Source: Lathyrus oleraceus (Eukaryota; Streptophyta; Magnoliopsida; Fabales; Fabaceae). Taken from it: a stretch of 64,000 nt of DNA. A model generated the notes under the pieces. The model made no database searches. It was not told where the DNA came from and saw only the letters and a program-made list of their open reading frames with translations. The DNA lies in NCBI RefSeq assembly GCF_024323335.1, contig NC_066582.1, forward strand, positions 87,602,944 through 87,666,943. The letters are read 5' to 3'. Positions 52,698 through 64,000 of the stretch are shown here, piece by piece; position 1 is the stretch's first letter, and each line of letters starts with the position of its first letter. A program made the translations under genes and the position numbers.

Positions 52698-53969
52698 TGT
52701 ATTACCCTTGGTGGTATTGCCTACTTTTCACCATTGTTGTGTGATATATTATTATTTGTTATTTGACATATTTTTGTACAATTTGGGATAACTGTATTGA
52801 TTGTAATGATTGAATTGCTTGATATACAATTGCTATTTGCTTTGGTGATCTCTGTGAGATGAGTTCTATACCCGAACTCGAGTGCACCCTAGGATAGGAG
52901 AATGGCATAGTCTTGTCGATTGGTGTGGAGTATTCCTTAGCCAGTTGACTTGCGAGTCCATTCACTTGGTGGAGGTCATGTTGGATTAATAATGTCACAC
53001 AAGTTATTTGTGGTTAGGCATTATTCTTTCAATCATGTGCCTTAGAAGCCAAGGACCTTAGTTTACCAAACCCATCTTGGCCTATTTTTTAGGACGTAGT
53101 GCGGAGGTCGTTCAGATGTCAGATCTGATGCGATTGTCACGCGATACTACACTCATACGAGTCTCTCTTGAGAATATTTTTGGAATACGAGTATTCGTTC
53201 CTCCGATAATATCCGAGAGATGGGACGATGATTATGGGAACCTCTGGTAAAACATGTCTGGCAGGTTTAAACCCTAGTACACTCCCTTTGGGTGGTTCTT
53301 AACCAAGACTTCATGCTCGTGACTCTCAGTAAACCCGTGATTCGTGGTTGAGTCGTTCAAACATCGTTAATATCAATGGAACTTGGGTATTGATAAGGTG
53401 TAAAACCTAAATCTACCAAAATGGATGATTGATATTAAGGATGTTAGAGCCGGTTCATGTACCGTTAATATCAATGGAACTTGGGTGTTGATAAGGTGAA
53501 AACCTAAATCCACCAAAATGGATGATTGATATTAGGGGATACAATGAGCTTTCCCACGACCTTTGTTTGGTGTGCCTTGCTTGATCCTTGAGTGTGATTG
53601 TTGCATTCATGCATTCATGCATTCATCTACATCCATATCATCAGATAAAAAGAAGATTTTCAAGGAACTCAAAGGAGTTTATTTGCAAAAATTTTCAAAC
53701 ATGGAAAAAACCGGGAAAATTTTTTCACCTGATATATCTGATGAGATATTCTCATATATGATCAAAATGTTGATATTTCGAAGTTTGCAAATAAAACCCT
53801 CGAGTTCCTTTGAAATAAAAAACAAGCATATGCATAAACACTTCACGCATCACTTGCATAAGCGGGTGTTTTGTTCCGGTCTCCCGTCCTGTGGTCTGAC
53901 CCCGCGATCTTCATTTATTTTGGAGACGCACCTCGCCGGTACTATACCAAAGCCGATTCTTCGAGATTG
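52698..53969 (+). other. Ogre leader region with a 98-bp duplication
   Basis: Long leader between primer site and gag start. Two copies of a 98-bp unit (CGTTAATATCAATGGAACTTGG at 53365 and 53463) each end with AATGGATGATTGATATTA. A CATGCATTCATGCATTCAT run lies near 53606. The frame at 53563-53970 has no recognised domain; Ogre elements carry an extra ORF1 upstream of gag, but I cannot show that this is it. Confidence 0.6.
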
Positions 53970-54269
53970 ATGGATCATCTTGAACAAGAGATTTGTGAAC
54001 TCAGAGAAGGAATTTGCCAGACTATGTACTGTTGATGGATTTATTCCTGGATTAAATCCCGGGCTGGCATTGGTTACTGTTCTGGGGCATTTAATGAGCA
54101 AGGGTTGTTCGAGAGTGGAGGTTTCATCCATGACGATCAACCTGAGGAAGAAGCTGCTGCTATCATTGAAGAGGATGTAGAATATCTGAACAATTTCGTT
54201 ATTCCTGGTGGTGTCTGCCACAATTGGGTCGCTGTAGATGTTCCTACAGTCATCCATAGATCAGAGTAA
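53970..54269 (+). pseudogene. Ogre ORF2 remnant: gag start fused to the ORF2 end
   Basis: ATG at 53970 opens MDHLEQEICELREGI, like the start of Ogre gag. After 21 codons a TGA interrupts, and the same frame continues through GYCSGAFNEQGLF, a D/E-rich stretch (DDQPEEEAAAIIEEDVEY) and NWVAVDVPTVIHRSE to a TAA at 54267-54269. That ending resembles the stretch just before the Ogre intron. Everything between (most of gag and the protease) is deleted, and the join keeps the frame. One stop codon is thus the only barrier in this miniature ORF. Confidence 0.7.
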
Positions 54270-54528
54270 TTGTTCACTTTGTTTAAAACCCTTCTCCCAT
54301 GCCAAAAGGAGAAGTGATGACATTACTGGCAGCATTTAATACGATGATGTTTTCATTCAGTTAATGCATTGTTAAACATTTGTTTTTCCGTTTGTTTTCA
54401 CTTTTTGCTTTTTGCATGAAATCAGTGATCACAAAAAACCATGAAAAACAAAAACATCTTTTTCATTTGCATAAATGATTTGCTTGTTTAAATTCAAAAG
54501 CTTTTCATTATCCAGAATCATTATGCAG
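54270..54528 (+). other. Ogre intron region between ORF2 and ORF3
   Basis: T-rich non-coding segment with CTTCTCCCATGCC near its start, ending in a pyrimidine-poor but usable ATTATGCAG acceptor (AG at 54527-54528). Ogre elements splice an intron here to connect ORF2 and ORF3. I did not fix the donor site, which could lie slightly upstream of the ORF2 stop. Confidence 0.6.
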
Positions 54529-54720
54529 GGATTTCTAAACCCATTGAACATAATGATCCAACGCCATCTCCCAATCTTGAATTCTTTGTATTCGAAGCAG
54601 AGGAAGATGATGTTGAAGGGGATTCCTGATGAGATTACCCGCCTTCTTGAGCACCAAAGGAGCTCATTCAGCTGTATCATGAGAATCAGCAGAACAGTCA
54701 AACTGGGGCATTACAAATGT
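54529..54720 (+). pseudogene. Ogre ORF3 5' fragment
   Basis: One frame reads EHNDPTPSPNLEFFVFEAEEDD, and after a one-base shift IPDEITRLLEHQ. Both resemble the acidic segment at the start of Ogre ORF3 ahead of the RT. Similarity then ends near 54720, where an A-rich, lysine-encoding stretch (54730-54850) marks the deletion of RT, RNase H and the integrase core. Confidence 0.65.
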
Positions 54721-54860
54721 AATGTAATAAAAAAAATAAAAAAAATAAAAAAAAAAGAAAAAAGAGAAGAGGGTGAAAAGGATGAAAAATCAAAAATCAG
54801 GAAATTTTTTTCAAATCTTTTCAAAAGAAAAAAGAAAAATTATACCCTCAAAGTCCCTAG

Positions 54861-55199
54861 TTGACTGATGCTGAATGGATTCAGAGTCGTTACGACCAGT
54901 TGAATTTGATTGAAGAGAAGCGATTAACTGCCATGTGTCATGGTCAGTTATATCAGCAGAGAATGAAGAAAGCATTCGACAAGAAGGTCAAGCCTCGTGT
55001 GTTCCGAGAAGGTGACCTTGTGCTCAAGAAAGTCTTGTCTTTCGTGCCCGATTCCAGGGGCAAGTGGACTCCAAACTACGAAGGTCCATATGTTGTTAAG
55101 AGAGCCTTTTCAGGCGGAGCTTTGATGCTTACAACAATGGATGGGGAGGATTTCACTCGTCCTGTGAATTCAGATGCAGTCAAGAAATACTTTGCCTAA
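54861..55199 (+). pseudogene. Ogre ORF3 3' fragment, integrase C-terminus
   Basis: An open frame of 112 codons to TAA 55197-55199. It shows the Ty3/gypsy integrase tail: RYDQLNLIEEKRLTAMCHGQ, the basic KAFDKKVKPRVFREGDLVLK, then the GPF-like segment NYEGPYVVKRAFSGGALML and DAVKKYFA at the end. It lies where Ogre pol ends, directly before the long 3' untranslated region. Confidence 0.88.
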
Positions 55200-56975
55200 A
55201 AAAAAGGAAGTATATGCAAATGAAAAACAGAATAGCTCGCTAAGTTGAAAACCCGAAAGGGCGGCTTAGGCAAAAATGAGCGTCTCGGTGGAGAACCCGC
55301 AAGGGTAATCCAGGCAAAAATTAGAGACTTGAAAAAATGAGTATATTTGCATCCCGCTAGATTGAGTACCTCACCCTGGGGCAATCTAGGCAAAAATTAG
55401 GGATTTGGCAAGTAACTGCATCCTGACAAGACTTTCTAGTCACCAGCCGTCTTTTCGTCAGAGATTCTCGATTCGTCGCCGACTGAAGCTTCGCATACAT
55501 CGAGATGCAAATTGGTAGAGAAAGGATCATTATGTTCAATGTAGCCCTCTTCCAATATATATCACTGATTTCAAATTTGTACAGATCTATGGAGTCTTGC
55601 CATTTGTAGGCTACCATCCCATCAAATAAATTTGAGCTTTTTATCCAATTATTTGCACTCTTATTTGTTTCAATTCAACAAATGTTTTGCATGTTTTAAT
55701 TGATAAAATGTCATTGTTTTAAACAAAATAATTTTTTTTAAAATTGTTGTTTTAAACAAAGTGAATATTCACAATGACAAAAGGATACTCAGGAATTTCT
55801 CAGTGCTCTCTCGAGGGTGGTATGATTCCCAACAGGTAAGACAGTTGTTCATATTCCTGGCATTTGATTGTATCCTCTTTCTCCCGCTTTGTGTTGTTGG
55901 GGTTGTTCCCCAAGCAGGGGTTGTTGTTGAAGACTCAGTTTCTCCTCCAGCAGTAATCTCCCAGCATGGTTGTTCTCCTCGTGGTAGATTCAGTGGTTGG
56001 TGGATTGATATCCCGGTACCTTACCGCTTTCCCCAGCGATTGTCGCAGGCAAAGCTGTTGGTGGGGTTGTTCCCCAGTATAGTCGCAAGCAGAGTGTTGT
56101 TGAAGACTCAGTTTTCTCCAGCAGCAGTTTCTCTCCAGCATGGATGTTATTTTTGGAAGATTCAGTCAGTGGGTTAACATCCCCGTGCTTCATCTATCCT
56201 CCTCAGCGCAGTCGCGAGTGGAGCGGTTATTGATATCCCTATCGTAGTCGCGAACAGAGTTGTTATTACTCTCTCCAGTGCAGTTGCCAGTAGAGCTGTT
56301 GATATCTCTCTATCAGAGTGTTGTTTCTCCTCAGCAGAGCAGGATTTATTTTCCTACTCCGTGGTTGATCGGGTTGATATCCCAGTATTTTCATCCATAT
56401 CTCTCCTCAGCTTTGTCGGCAGAATGGTTATTGTGGCAACATTGCCTGTTGAATCTTCAATCCCCAGTATGGTTGGCTGACGGCTCTGTCATCCAGAGAT
56501 TGGATTGATTTCTTGATTGTTTTTGATCCTCAGTAGAGTGGCTTATATTGCAGAATCTACTGATGTGATCCTTCAGATGCATATTCTCCCCAAGTAGAAT
56601 GGTTATTGCAGAAACTACTTGTGTGGTGTTTTCTTCTTCAGTTGGGTTGGTCCCCGAAGGAGTAGATGACGGTTTTCCCCAGTAGAGTTGCTTATGCAGT
56701 TAGATTCTACTTGGATGGTGTTGTCCTCCCGCAGTGGGTTGTTCCCCAGATTTGTTGGAAGTCGCAGTGACTGTTGTTTCTCAGTTGATGCTGAGATCCC
56801 CTGCAGATGTTTTGAGAATTTCTCTTGTTCCCAACAGATTCGTCTTGGTGGCTGTTTCGCCCGTTGTGACTTTCTGTGCCTTAATTGGGACTTTTGCTGA
56901 TCCATTACCCAGAGATTTGGTGTATCCTGATATCTCCGATCGCTGCTCCCCAGCAGTACCCGCAGATCTTTGCTT
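55200..56975 (+). repeat. Ogre 3' untranslated region, part 1 (repeat-rich)
   Basis: Opens with three related phrases (AAACCCG..AAGGGCGGC, GAACCCGC.AAGGGTAATCCAGGC, CACCCTGGGGCAATCTAGGC) at 55248-55395. From 55850 it becomes rich in irregular units with GTTGTTCCCCAG, CTCCAGCAG and GTTGATATCCC words. ORFs here are by-products of the repeat structure. It continues at 61942. Confidence 0.75.
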
Positions 56976-59900
56976 TATAGTGTCGCATCCTGCGAAAAAT
57001 CAACCGGCGAGACTCGAAAATAAAAACACACAGAGCCGCCACTAAACGTTATTTATCCCAAAAATAGGGAAAGGAAACGCTCAGAGAAACCTGGAAAGAC
57101 ACGGTCTCGCGACCAAAGAGAAAGGGTAAGGGAGTCGGTTACGCAAGGGGAAGGTATTAGCACCCCTCACGTCCGTCGTACTCGACGGGATCCACGTTCT
57201 AAGAAAAGAAAAGGTTGCTAAACATCACACACACACACGGGGAACGCAGGTGGGGTTAGGAGAAACGGGCTCGATGAGGCGTCGCACCTTATGCCTACAT
57301 ATCTTGTCTGGAACAAGAATCAGAGCCACTGTAGTTCGGCTTACGCACGCCAAACAACGAACAAACACACAGGCAAGGGTGGCAAACATGGAGCCCGACA
57401 ACCACTGGATGGAATTACGTCGGCATCCGAACCAAAACACACTCAAAAGGGCAAACGTGGAGCCCGACTGCCAATCACTGGGCTTACGTCGGCATCCGAA
57501 CCCAAACACACAGTCAGATAACAAGTAAACACACGCAAAAAATAAAAAGGTTGCCCGGAGTGGTCTCGCACGACCACCTGCCTACATACCTCGTCTGGAA
57601 CGAGGATCAGGGCGATGTAGTTCCCCTGAAAGGGACTAAATTGCTAACCAGAAACCGGGGAAAGATACACAACTAGGGAGTTGAGACTCGAGCCTAATGT
57701 TGTCATGCATCGTTAACCCTAAGTTCGGTTTTCTATCCTACTTGCATAAGCAAACTAACCTAACCAGGAAAGAAGCTAGCACACAAGCATACAATCATAT
57801 ATCATCAAATGAGAACAGGTATCTCAAACAAGCATGTCAATCAGATATCCACATAACACGCACTATAGCCAAACAAGGGGCTCAATCAATCAGGTTTGAC
57901 TGCCTAAGCAATCGTCTGTACAGGCTGTGTTTGCTCTTAACCTTGCCATTACGAGGCTAAGGTGAAGCAGATGAAGAGGTGAAGTGAGGATCAGACCTCA
58001 CAGCTCTTATCCCTAACCAGGGAGAGCTGACAAATGAGCATGGGTCCAGAATAGGGGAACCCTTTTATACTCGATGACTCTGACTCAATGTGCACTGCAC
58101 AAGATCTTGGGCTTTGATCTCAATGCTACAACCATGTAATGGGAGCAAGGAGAAGACTCAACTGAATAGTGGGGGACAGGTTGCTTGTCCCTACCTTCCA
58201 CCAATTGCCTTACTTGAAGGACTTTTCCTGCTTGGGCTTAAAAATAAACATACACAAGCATTGCCTCTTAAGGAGGACTTCAGACAATTTGCCCGGCCCG
58301 GTAACAGCCGGGTCTCCAGACTACATGAAGATTAGTAGGTTACCTCAATGCAAATTGCTTATGCAAAGCAAAGCAAAGCAATAGTTCACAAGGAACTGAG
58401 CAACTAAAGTACCTGGAAACAATCAAACTCAGTCAGTACTCAATCAGACAAACTATACAGCAAACAATCAAACAGTTTAAACAATACAACACAAAGCAAG
58501 CTCAAGGCTTAAGCCCAAGCTCCAACACCTACAAAACAATGTTATGTTAGTGTACAAACATCCACAACATCAATTAAAATCAACTTGTATCATTCTCCAT
58601 GTACATCGCTTTTTTGATCCTGAAAAATCAAGCAAATATTAGCAACTAGACCACTAGGCCAAGCCTAGGGTCCAAAACAAGAAAAAATCCTTAAACAGCA
58701 AGGCATTTACAAACCAAAATCAAATTAAAGTCAAACAAGAGCAAACATCATTGGTCTCATGTTTATATCATCCATCAAGTTCAATTCATGCACAAAACAA
58801 TCCATATTGGTTCAAATGAAGCACCAAATATACAAACAGAAGTATTGCATTCAAAGCCATGCCAAAACACATCAAAAAAATCTCAAATTAAATACACCTA
58901 AACAGGGGTCAATCAAGGTCTACCATGTCAAATTTGAGCTTAATTGGGCAAATGAAACCATGTCAATGAAAATCCACAAAAACAGTCACCATTTCATGCT
59001 TCAATTCACACCATCAATGCATACATCCACTTCAAAAATTCATATCTCATTGAAAACAAAAAAGAAATGGATGAGACCAAAACAGGGAGGTCCTAACATG
59101 TGTCTAGTTCATGCATATCAAATTTCATGGCCATACAATACAATATGAGGATTTCCCAATCAATCTACCAACATGTAACACATGAGCTTGCAATTTCAAC
59201 AACCAGAAATGAAAAATCATGATTAAATTGAAAATACAGTGAAAAATTCTACAAAAATTCATCAAGCATCCTAACATATCAACAAGTCATCATGCAAAAT
59301 TTCAGCCAATTCCAACATGCATAGGTCATCCAATTAAATTCAACAAGTTGACATCAAGAGGTGTGACACAAATTGTCACACCTAAGTTCCAGAATTTGCT
59401 GCTCTCTAACCAGGTATCAAAAATTCATGAAATTTACATATAAATAATCCTTAATGAGTCAAGAACCACCACAAAAATTTTCAAGAATTTATTTTATGAT
59501 ATGAGTATTTCATGATCAAATTGCCAAAATGTATCAAAATGTGACATACATTAGAAAACCCTAGGTCAAATAAAATATTTGCCAAGCACAACTTTGACCA
59601 ATAGGTCAAAAAAATCCTACACAAGTCAACAAAGTCATAGAAAAAATCTCCATATTTTTAGGAATTTTTTACTATTTTTTATGAATTTTTTAAATGTCAC
59701 ATGAATTTTTAACAATTAAACAAATTAATTAAAAAAACACAGTGGCAGTTTTGTAATTTTTTTGGCGCGGGCGGGAAACGCCATTTTCAAATTTTCAAAT
59801 GGCAATTTGGATCAAACACTCCTTTTCATCGTCTTCCACAAGCAGAATTTTCCAGAAATTTCAAAAACGGATGAACATCGAATCTTAACGAAAATTGGCA

Positions 59901-61941
59901 TGCTTATAACCGTTGAACTCGTCTTTCCACATACAATCCAAATATCACACTATCCAAACCTAATTGTTCCTAAATCAACCAGATCGAAGCACCTAGGGTT
60001 CGTGTTCATACCTTCAAACTCAGATTTCTCTCCCTAGGGTTCACTATTCTCAAAACCAAACACATACTCATAACCTACGTTCATCACTCTTTCTAACGCA
60101 TATGAGCATCAAACAAATGGTGAAAGTCGAATTTTCGAGTTACCTGGAAATGGCAGTGCAATTTGATGCTCCTCACGTGCTTTTCTCCACAAACAGCAGT
60201 AGAACAATCCTCCAGATGCTAAATCCAATGCTTAGGTTTGATGGAATAGGCTTCTAATGCTCCAAATTCGAATTTGCCATTGTTGGTGAGCTATGGAACA
60301 GTCACGATTTGGCTTTCCTCTCCTTCCAAACTACCAAAACAGATGGTGAGGATGATGATACCAATCCAAATCAAAAAGAATCTTGAGATTTCGTTGAAGA
60401 ATGATGAAGAAATGTGGATTTGAAGGTTTTTGTGTTCTTGAGGGTTTGAGAGAATTTGATGAGTTCTTGATCCAACTTTGGAGAATGTGTTTTTCTGTTA
60501 TGATTAGGAAGGGATTATGAATATATATGAATGCTTAATTATCCCTTAATCCACTTAATTAGCCAAATGCATAGTTAGTGTAAATGGTTATTTTCAAAGT
60601 GGGGGCAAAATTGTAATTTCACCATGACAGCTAGTGCCACCTGTTTTGACAGCACATACACCTTCTAAATATCATATGTGAACTGTAGAAACTTGTTTCA
60701 TGCTCATTGGTTGCTCCATTCTCAAATTCACCATGTGTATGCATTTGGTCCATTTTTGTCATTTCCATTTTTCAAGACAAAATCCAAATTAAAAGCCTTA
60801 TGCATGAAATGAAAATTCAAACACATTCTAAATGCCATTCCTGAGGTGTTGGAAAAAGTCCCATTCAAAAATTCCAATTATTTTGAGATTTGGACGATTT
60901 TGCCCCTGGTCCAATTCAGCTGTCCAGTTGAAAAGTGACTTTTTGCCTTGGCCATTTTTGGGAAAATCCAATGATGCACCCTCAAAGTACATGTCAAATG
61001 GAGTTTGTGCATATAAAGAACTTGCAATTTGGACAAAGTATGTGGTAGTTATGGCCTCCTGATTACGGTCTTTTCTGAAATTCACTGAGCCATATCTTGC
61101 AAACCACACATTGGATTTTCAAGTTCTTGGACTTTTTGGAAAGGTGAGAACAAGATCTACATCTGTCATGTTGAACAATTTTCCATTTGAAGCTTCCTTG
61201 GACTTCTGTTTTTGAGGTCAAAAACTTTCCATTTTTGGAAACTTCAGCTACAAGTCACTTTCTATTTTTGGCAGTTTTTGTCCTGACTTGATTTTCTTCA
61301 TTTTTAAGCTTTGAGATGTCATTTAACACTTGTTCCAACATGAATGGAATGTCTTCAACTCATTTCCACCTCCAAATCCATCAGATCATGTACAGTTGAC
61401 CACAGTTGACTTTTCATCTGACAGATGAATCTGGCAATGCATAGATCAAACTGAGCCCCAATCTTCAACTGAAATGGCTCAAGGGTGATACCCTAGCCTC
61501 CATAAGCACCATATAGTCACAAAATGATCCTCATCTCCTTCATAAACCCCATCTCCTGATCCAGCCCTGATTGGCCCAATACAACTGATTAGGGTTGACC
61601 AGTGGTCAAAACCCTAATCTCAAGGAATCTTCTTCAATCTTCTGATGACATCCAACCATGATGATGATGATGTATCAATTCAATCAATATGAAGACCAAT
61701 ACCCTTGAGAATCATGAAACCCTAATCCACAGCCCCAATCCTCAGATGGCCCATGATCAATCAATAAAACCCTGGCTTGCACCTTCTGACTTCCTATCTC
61801 CTGATTAAGACTTGGGAAGATGGCTTGCACACTGTAACCACATGATATGCAATATGAAATGCCTAATGTCCTAAAATGATATGCAAATATGTTAATGCTA
61901 GTCCCAAGAGAGGAGGGCAAATTTTGAGGTGTTACATATAG
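56976..61941 (-). mobile_element. Solo LTR D nested in Ogre 3' region, TSD TATAG
   Basis: The LTR spans 56981-61936 (4,956 bp). On the minus strand it begins TGTAACACCTCAAAATTTGC and ends CGCAGGATGCGACA. TATAG lies at 56976-56980 and again at 61937-61941. Near its 3' end it has the GGTATTAGCACCCCTCACGTCC landmark seen in LTR C. Near its 5' part it has AGTCAACTGTGGTCAACTGTAC-like sequence also found in the host Ogre LTR (47634-47650), so it is an Ogre-related family. A TATATATTCATAATCC stretch at about 60507-60522 (minus) may be its TATA region. ORFs inside have no domain. Confidence 0.94.
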
Positions 61942-64000
61942 CATGTTAGATCTCCACAGATTGGCTTTCCAGCTGGTTTTTCCCCTGGAAGTATAATACC
62001 GGGCGTTTGATTCCTGGACTGTTGTGTTAGATATGTCTGTTTTGTCAGCATTCATCAAACATAAACACACATATTCATGCATATTCATGAAACATTCAGA
62101 TAATCATGTTGCATTGTTTGCCATATATCTCTTGTTTGTTTGTCTCCTGCTATGGGTTTCATAGATCTCTCTAAAAGATCTTCCCAAGCGGATGTCGGGT
62201 TTTAAATCTCTCAATATAGAGTCAACCCCATAAGCAGAAAAAGTCTGTCTTTCCTTCTGCAGTTCCCCACTGAGATATACCCTCGTGGATGACGGTTTCT
62301 TCCGTTTCCTCCCAACACATATATTGGGATGGATGTTCCTATTTGAGTTATATCCTCATTAGGACGTGTCTTGATTCAGTCTGTCTATTCGGATCTTTCC
62401 CGAATTGACGTTTGTCGTCTGTTTCTTGTGCTTCCCTGTGGTGATTTTCATCCCCAGCGGAGATTTTCGGGCCTCTACCCTCATACCGGTAGTTGTAAGT
62501 CCTATTGTTCCTTTTCCTCTTGACGGAATTTGTGGTTATATACCTTTTATTCCTCAGCAAGAGTCGATTTGGCTTCTACCCTTATACCGGTAGTTGTAAG
62601 TCCTGGTTTTCCTTGCCCTTTTTGACGGAACTGGTGGTTATATACCTTTTATTCCTCGGCAAGAGTTTTTGGTTTTCTGCCTAGTTGTGGGTAGTCGTAA
62701 ATCCTATTTTCTTACTCTCCAACAGAGTTTGTGGTTTGTTATAAATCTCATTTTTGGTTTCTCGTGCGGATTCGTGATTTATTCTATCCCCACGCAGAGT
62801 TTTTGGTTTTCTACCCTGTATTCGGTAGATGTAAACCCTAATTTGTGGTTATTCCCCACCAGAGTATGGCTACTACCCCGTATTCGGTAGTTGTAAGTCC
62901 TATCTCTTTTTCCCTAGCAGAGGTAACCCTTTGTGGTTCGATCTGACTGTTGGTAAATTTTCTGTTGTTGTGGTTTCATCCCTAACAGAGTTGGTATCTC
63001 CCTGTGGTGATTTTATCCCCAGTTGAGTTTGTGGTCTTCTACCCCGTATTCGGTAGTTGTAAATCCCACGTTGTGGTTTTGTTCTCCCCATCGGAGTTTT
63101 GTATCTTATGATACAGGTGGATAATTGCCGGTTGCTCGCAATTTTATCCCAGCTGAGTCTTTGGTTCTACCCAGTAGTCGGTAGTGTTAACCTCTTGTTT
63201 CCTCAGCTAGAGTTGTTGGTCTTCTACCCCGTATTCGGTAGGCGTAAACCCTAATCTCTTTGTGGTTATCTTTATTCAATATTCGATGTTGATATTCCCC
63301 CCTGCGTCTGGGTAGTTGCTCTTGAGTAAGCACTTATATCCCCAGCAAGTCTTCTGGATCATTGCCGTATGCTTGCAATGTTATCCCTTCTGAAGTCGCC
63401 AGTGGGTCTTTTCACCGTTTGCTAGTGATTTGTCCCCCGGATTATTGATTGATCCTCAATACATCCCCAGCCAGTCCCTGCGGACAATTGCCGGATGCTT
63501 GCAATTTATCCCCAGTGGATCGTCTTTCATTTACCCGTTTGCTTGGTAATGATTGTTGCTTCCTTTGATCGGTCATCTTTATATACCGTTTGGTATCCCG
63601 ATGCCTTTCTTTTCGGTCGATTTATCCTTTATTAACCCAGTAACCGGTTGTGGATAATCTTCCATGCGAGTGTATTATTCACGTTCTGACGGTAATGAAT
63701 AATATATCTCATGCACTCTTCAGTTGAAGCCCTTTGTGTTTCCCTGGTCGAGTAAGATTCGTTGTTTCCCTTTGCGGAGTCGAATATTTCTTTGTTGGAT
63801 AATTGCCGGATGCTTGCAATTTATCCTTTGAGTTGTCTTTCGTTTACCCGGATGCTTGGTATCGATTGTCTCTCTTTTTGATTAGTCACCTATTATATAC
63901 TTCGGTATCACTGGTGCCTTTTCCTTTCGAGTATATTATTCACGGTCTGCCGGTAATGAATAATATTTCTCATGCGCTCTTTAGTTGGAATCTTTTGTTG
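61942..64000 (+). repeat. Ogre 3' untranslated region, part 2 (two minisatellite families)
   Basis: Direct continuation of 56975. From about 62460 to 63260, units of about 60-125 bp carry CTACCC(T/C)(G/C)TATTCGGTAG(T/G)(T/C)GTAA(G/A)(T/C)CC with CAGAGTTTGTGG linkers. From about 63110 to 63890, units carry GGATAATTGCCGGATGCTTGCAATTTATCC. Near 63660 and 63925 a CGAGT(G/A)TATTATTCACG(T/G)TCTG(A/C)CGGTAATGAATAATAT segment is duplicated. No gene is present. The element's 3' LTR should lie beyond the window. Confidence 0.8.

Larger units (their letters stand above)
47217..64000 (+). mobile_element. Ogre (Ty3/gypsy) element, internally deleted, extends past window
   Basis: Inserted in copia RT at 47216/47217; the 5 bp to the left are GCAAC. 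Order: 5' LTR 47217-52673, tRNA-Arg primer site, long leader, fragment of gag start fused to end of ORF2, intron region, start of ORF3, end of ORF3 (integrase tail), then a repeat-rich 3' untranslated region from 55200 that continues beyond a nested solo LTR to the window end. The 3' LTR is not in view. Most of gag, protease, RT, RNase H and integrase are deleted, so it is non-autonomous. Very long LTRs, the tRNA-Arg site and an intron between ORF2 and ORF3 are Ogre hallmarks. Confidence 0.9.

Noticed and set aside
54475..54864. 129-codon ORF with lysine-rich tail
   Set aside because: It crosses the Ogre intron acceptor and the A-rich deletion junction; not a natural frame.
57225..57528. Overlapping ORFs on both strands near 57.2-57.5 kb
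   Set aside because: They lie within solo LTR D, in a locally duplicated GTGGAGCCCGAC-type stretch, and have no domain.
56981..61936. A complete second Ogre inside the first
   Set aside because: Only one LTR lies between the two TATAG copies; no second LTR, primer site or coding part.

Overview
The window is a plant nuclear intergenic block that is overwhelmingly made of transposable elements. The most likely source is a large-genome legume of the pea/vetch/lentil type. Three things point there: two copies of an early nodulin 93 (ENOD93) gene with ordinary GT-AG introns; Ogre-like Ty3/gypsy elements with LTRs of about 5 kb and a primer-binding site matching tRNA-Arg; and AT-rich spacers with long (TA)n tracts. 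The genus itself is an inference.

Layout. 1-846: 3' end of a Ty3/gypsy chromovirus with a chromodomain. 1032-1660 (-): ENOD93 copy 1, intact, four exons. 2753-8807 (-): complete but decayed Ty1/copia element with 5-bp target-site duplication (TSD) CACAA. 9.2-10.98 kb (-): truncated LINE flanked by unusually long direct repeats. 11-16.6 kb: AT-rich spacer with two (TA)n tracts, a possible small secreted-peptide ORF, a foldback element and a small hairpin MITE. 16.59-26.5 kb (-): 3' LTR plus 3' untranslated region of an Ogre-like element, with a solo LTR (TSD GTATG) nested inside. 26.53-26.95 kb: TRIM-like miniature retroelement. 29.22-32.78 kb (-): another solo LTR (TSD CAAGT). 33.3-35.1 kb: uncertain repeats and a (TA)n tract. 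35.2-40.3 kb (+): truncated SIRE/Maximus-like copia. 40528-41154 (-): ENOD93 copy 2, intact. 41.99-43.63 kb: two head-to-tail non-autonomous Helitrons. 43781-47216 (+): copia element with a nearly continuous gag-pol, cut by an Ogre. 47217 to the window end (+): Ogre with a 5,457-bp 5' LTR, tRNA-Arg PBS, and an interior shrunk to fragments of ORF2, the intron and the two ends of ORF3. Its 3' region is split by a 4,956-bp solo LTR (TSD TATAG).

The only genes likely to be cellular and functional are the two ENOD93 copies. They lie in direct orientation about 39.5 kb apart within a duplicated block of roughly 1.4 kb, and were apparently separated by successive retroelement insertions. Four insertions are fixed at base resolution by 5-bp TSDs read directly from the sequence. 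No new multi-gene system was found. The most informative structures are the nested solo LTRs, the internally deleted Ogre that keeps the intron region and splice acceptor, and the duplicated ENOD93 locus.
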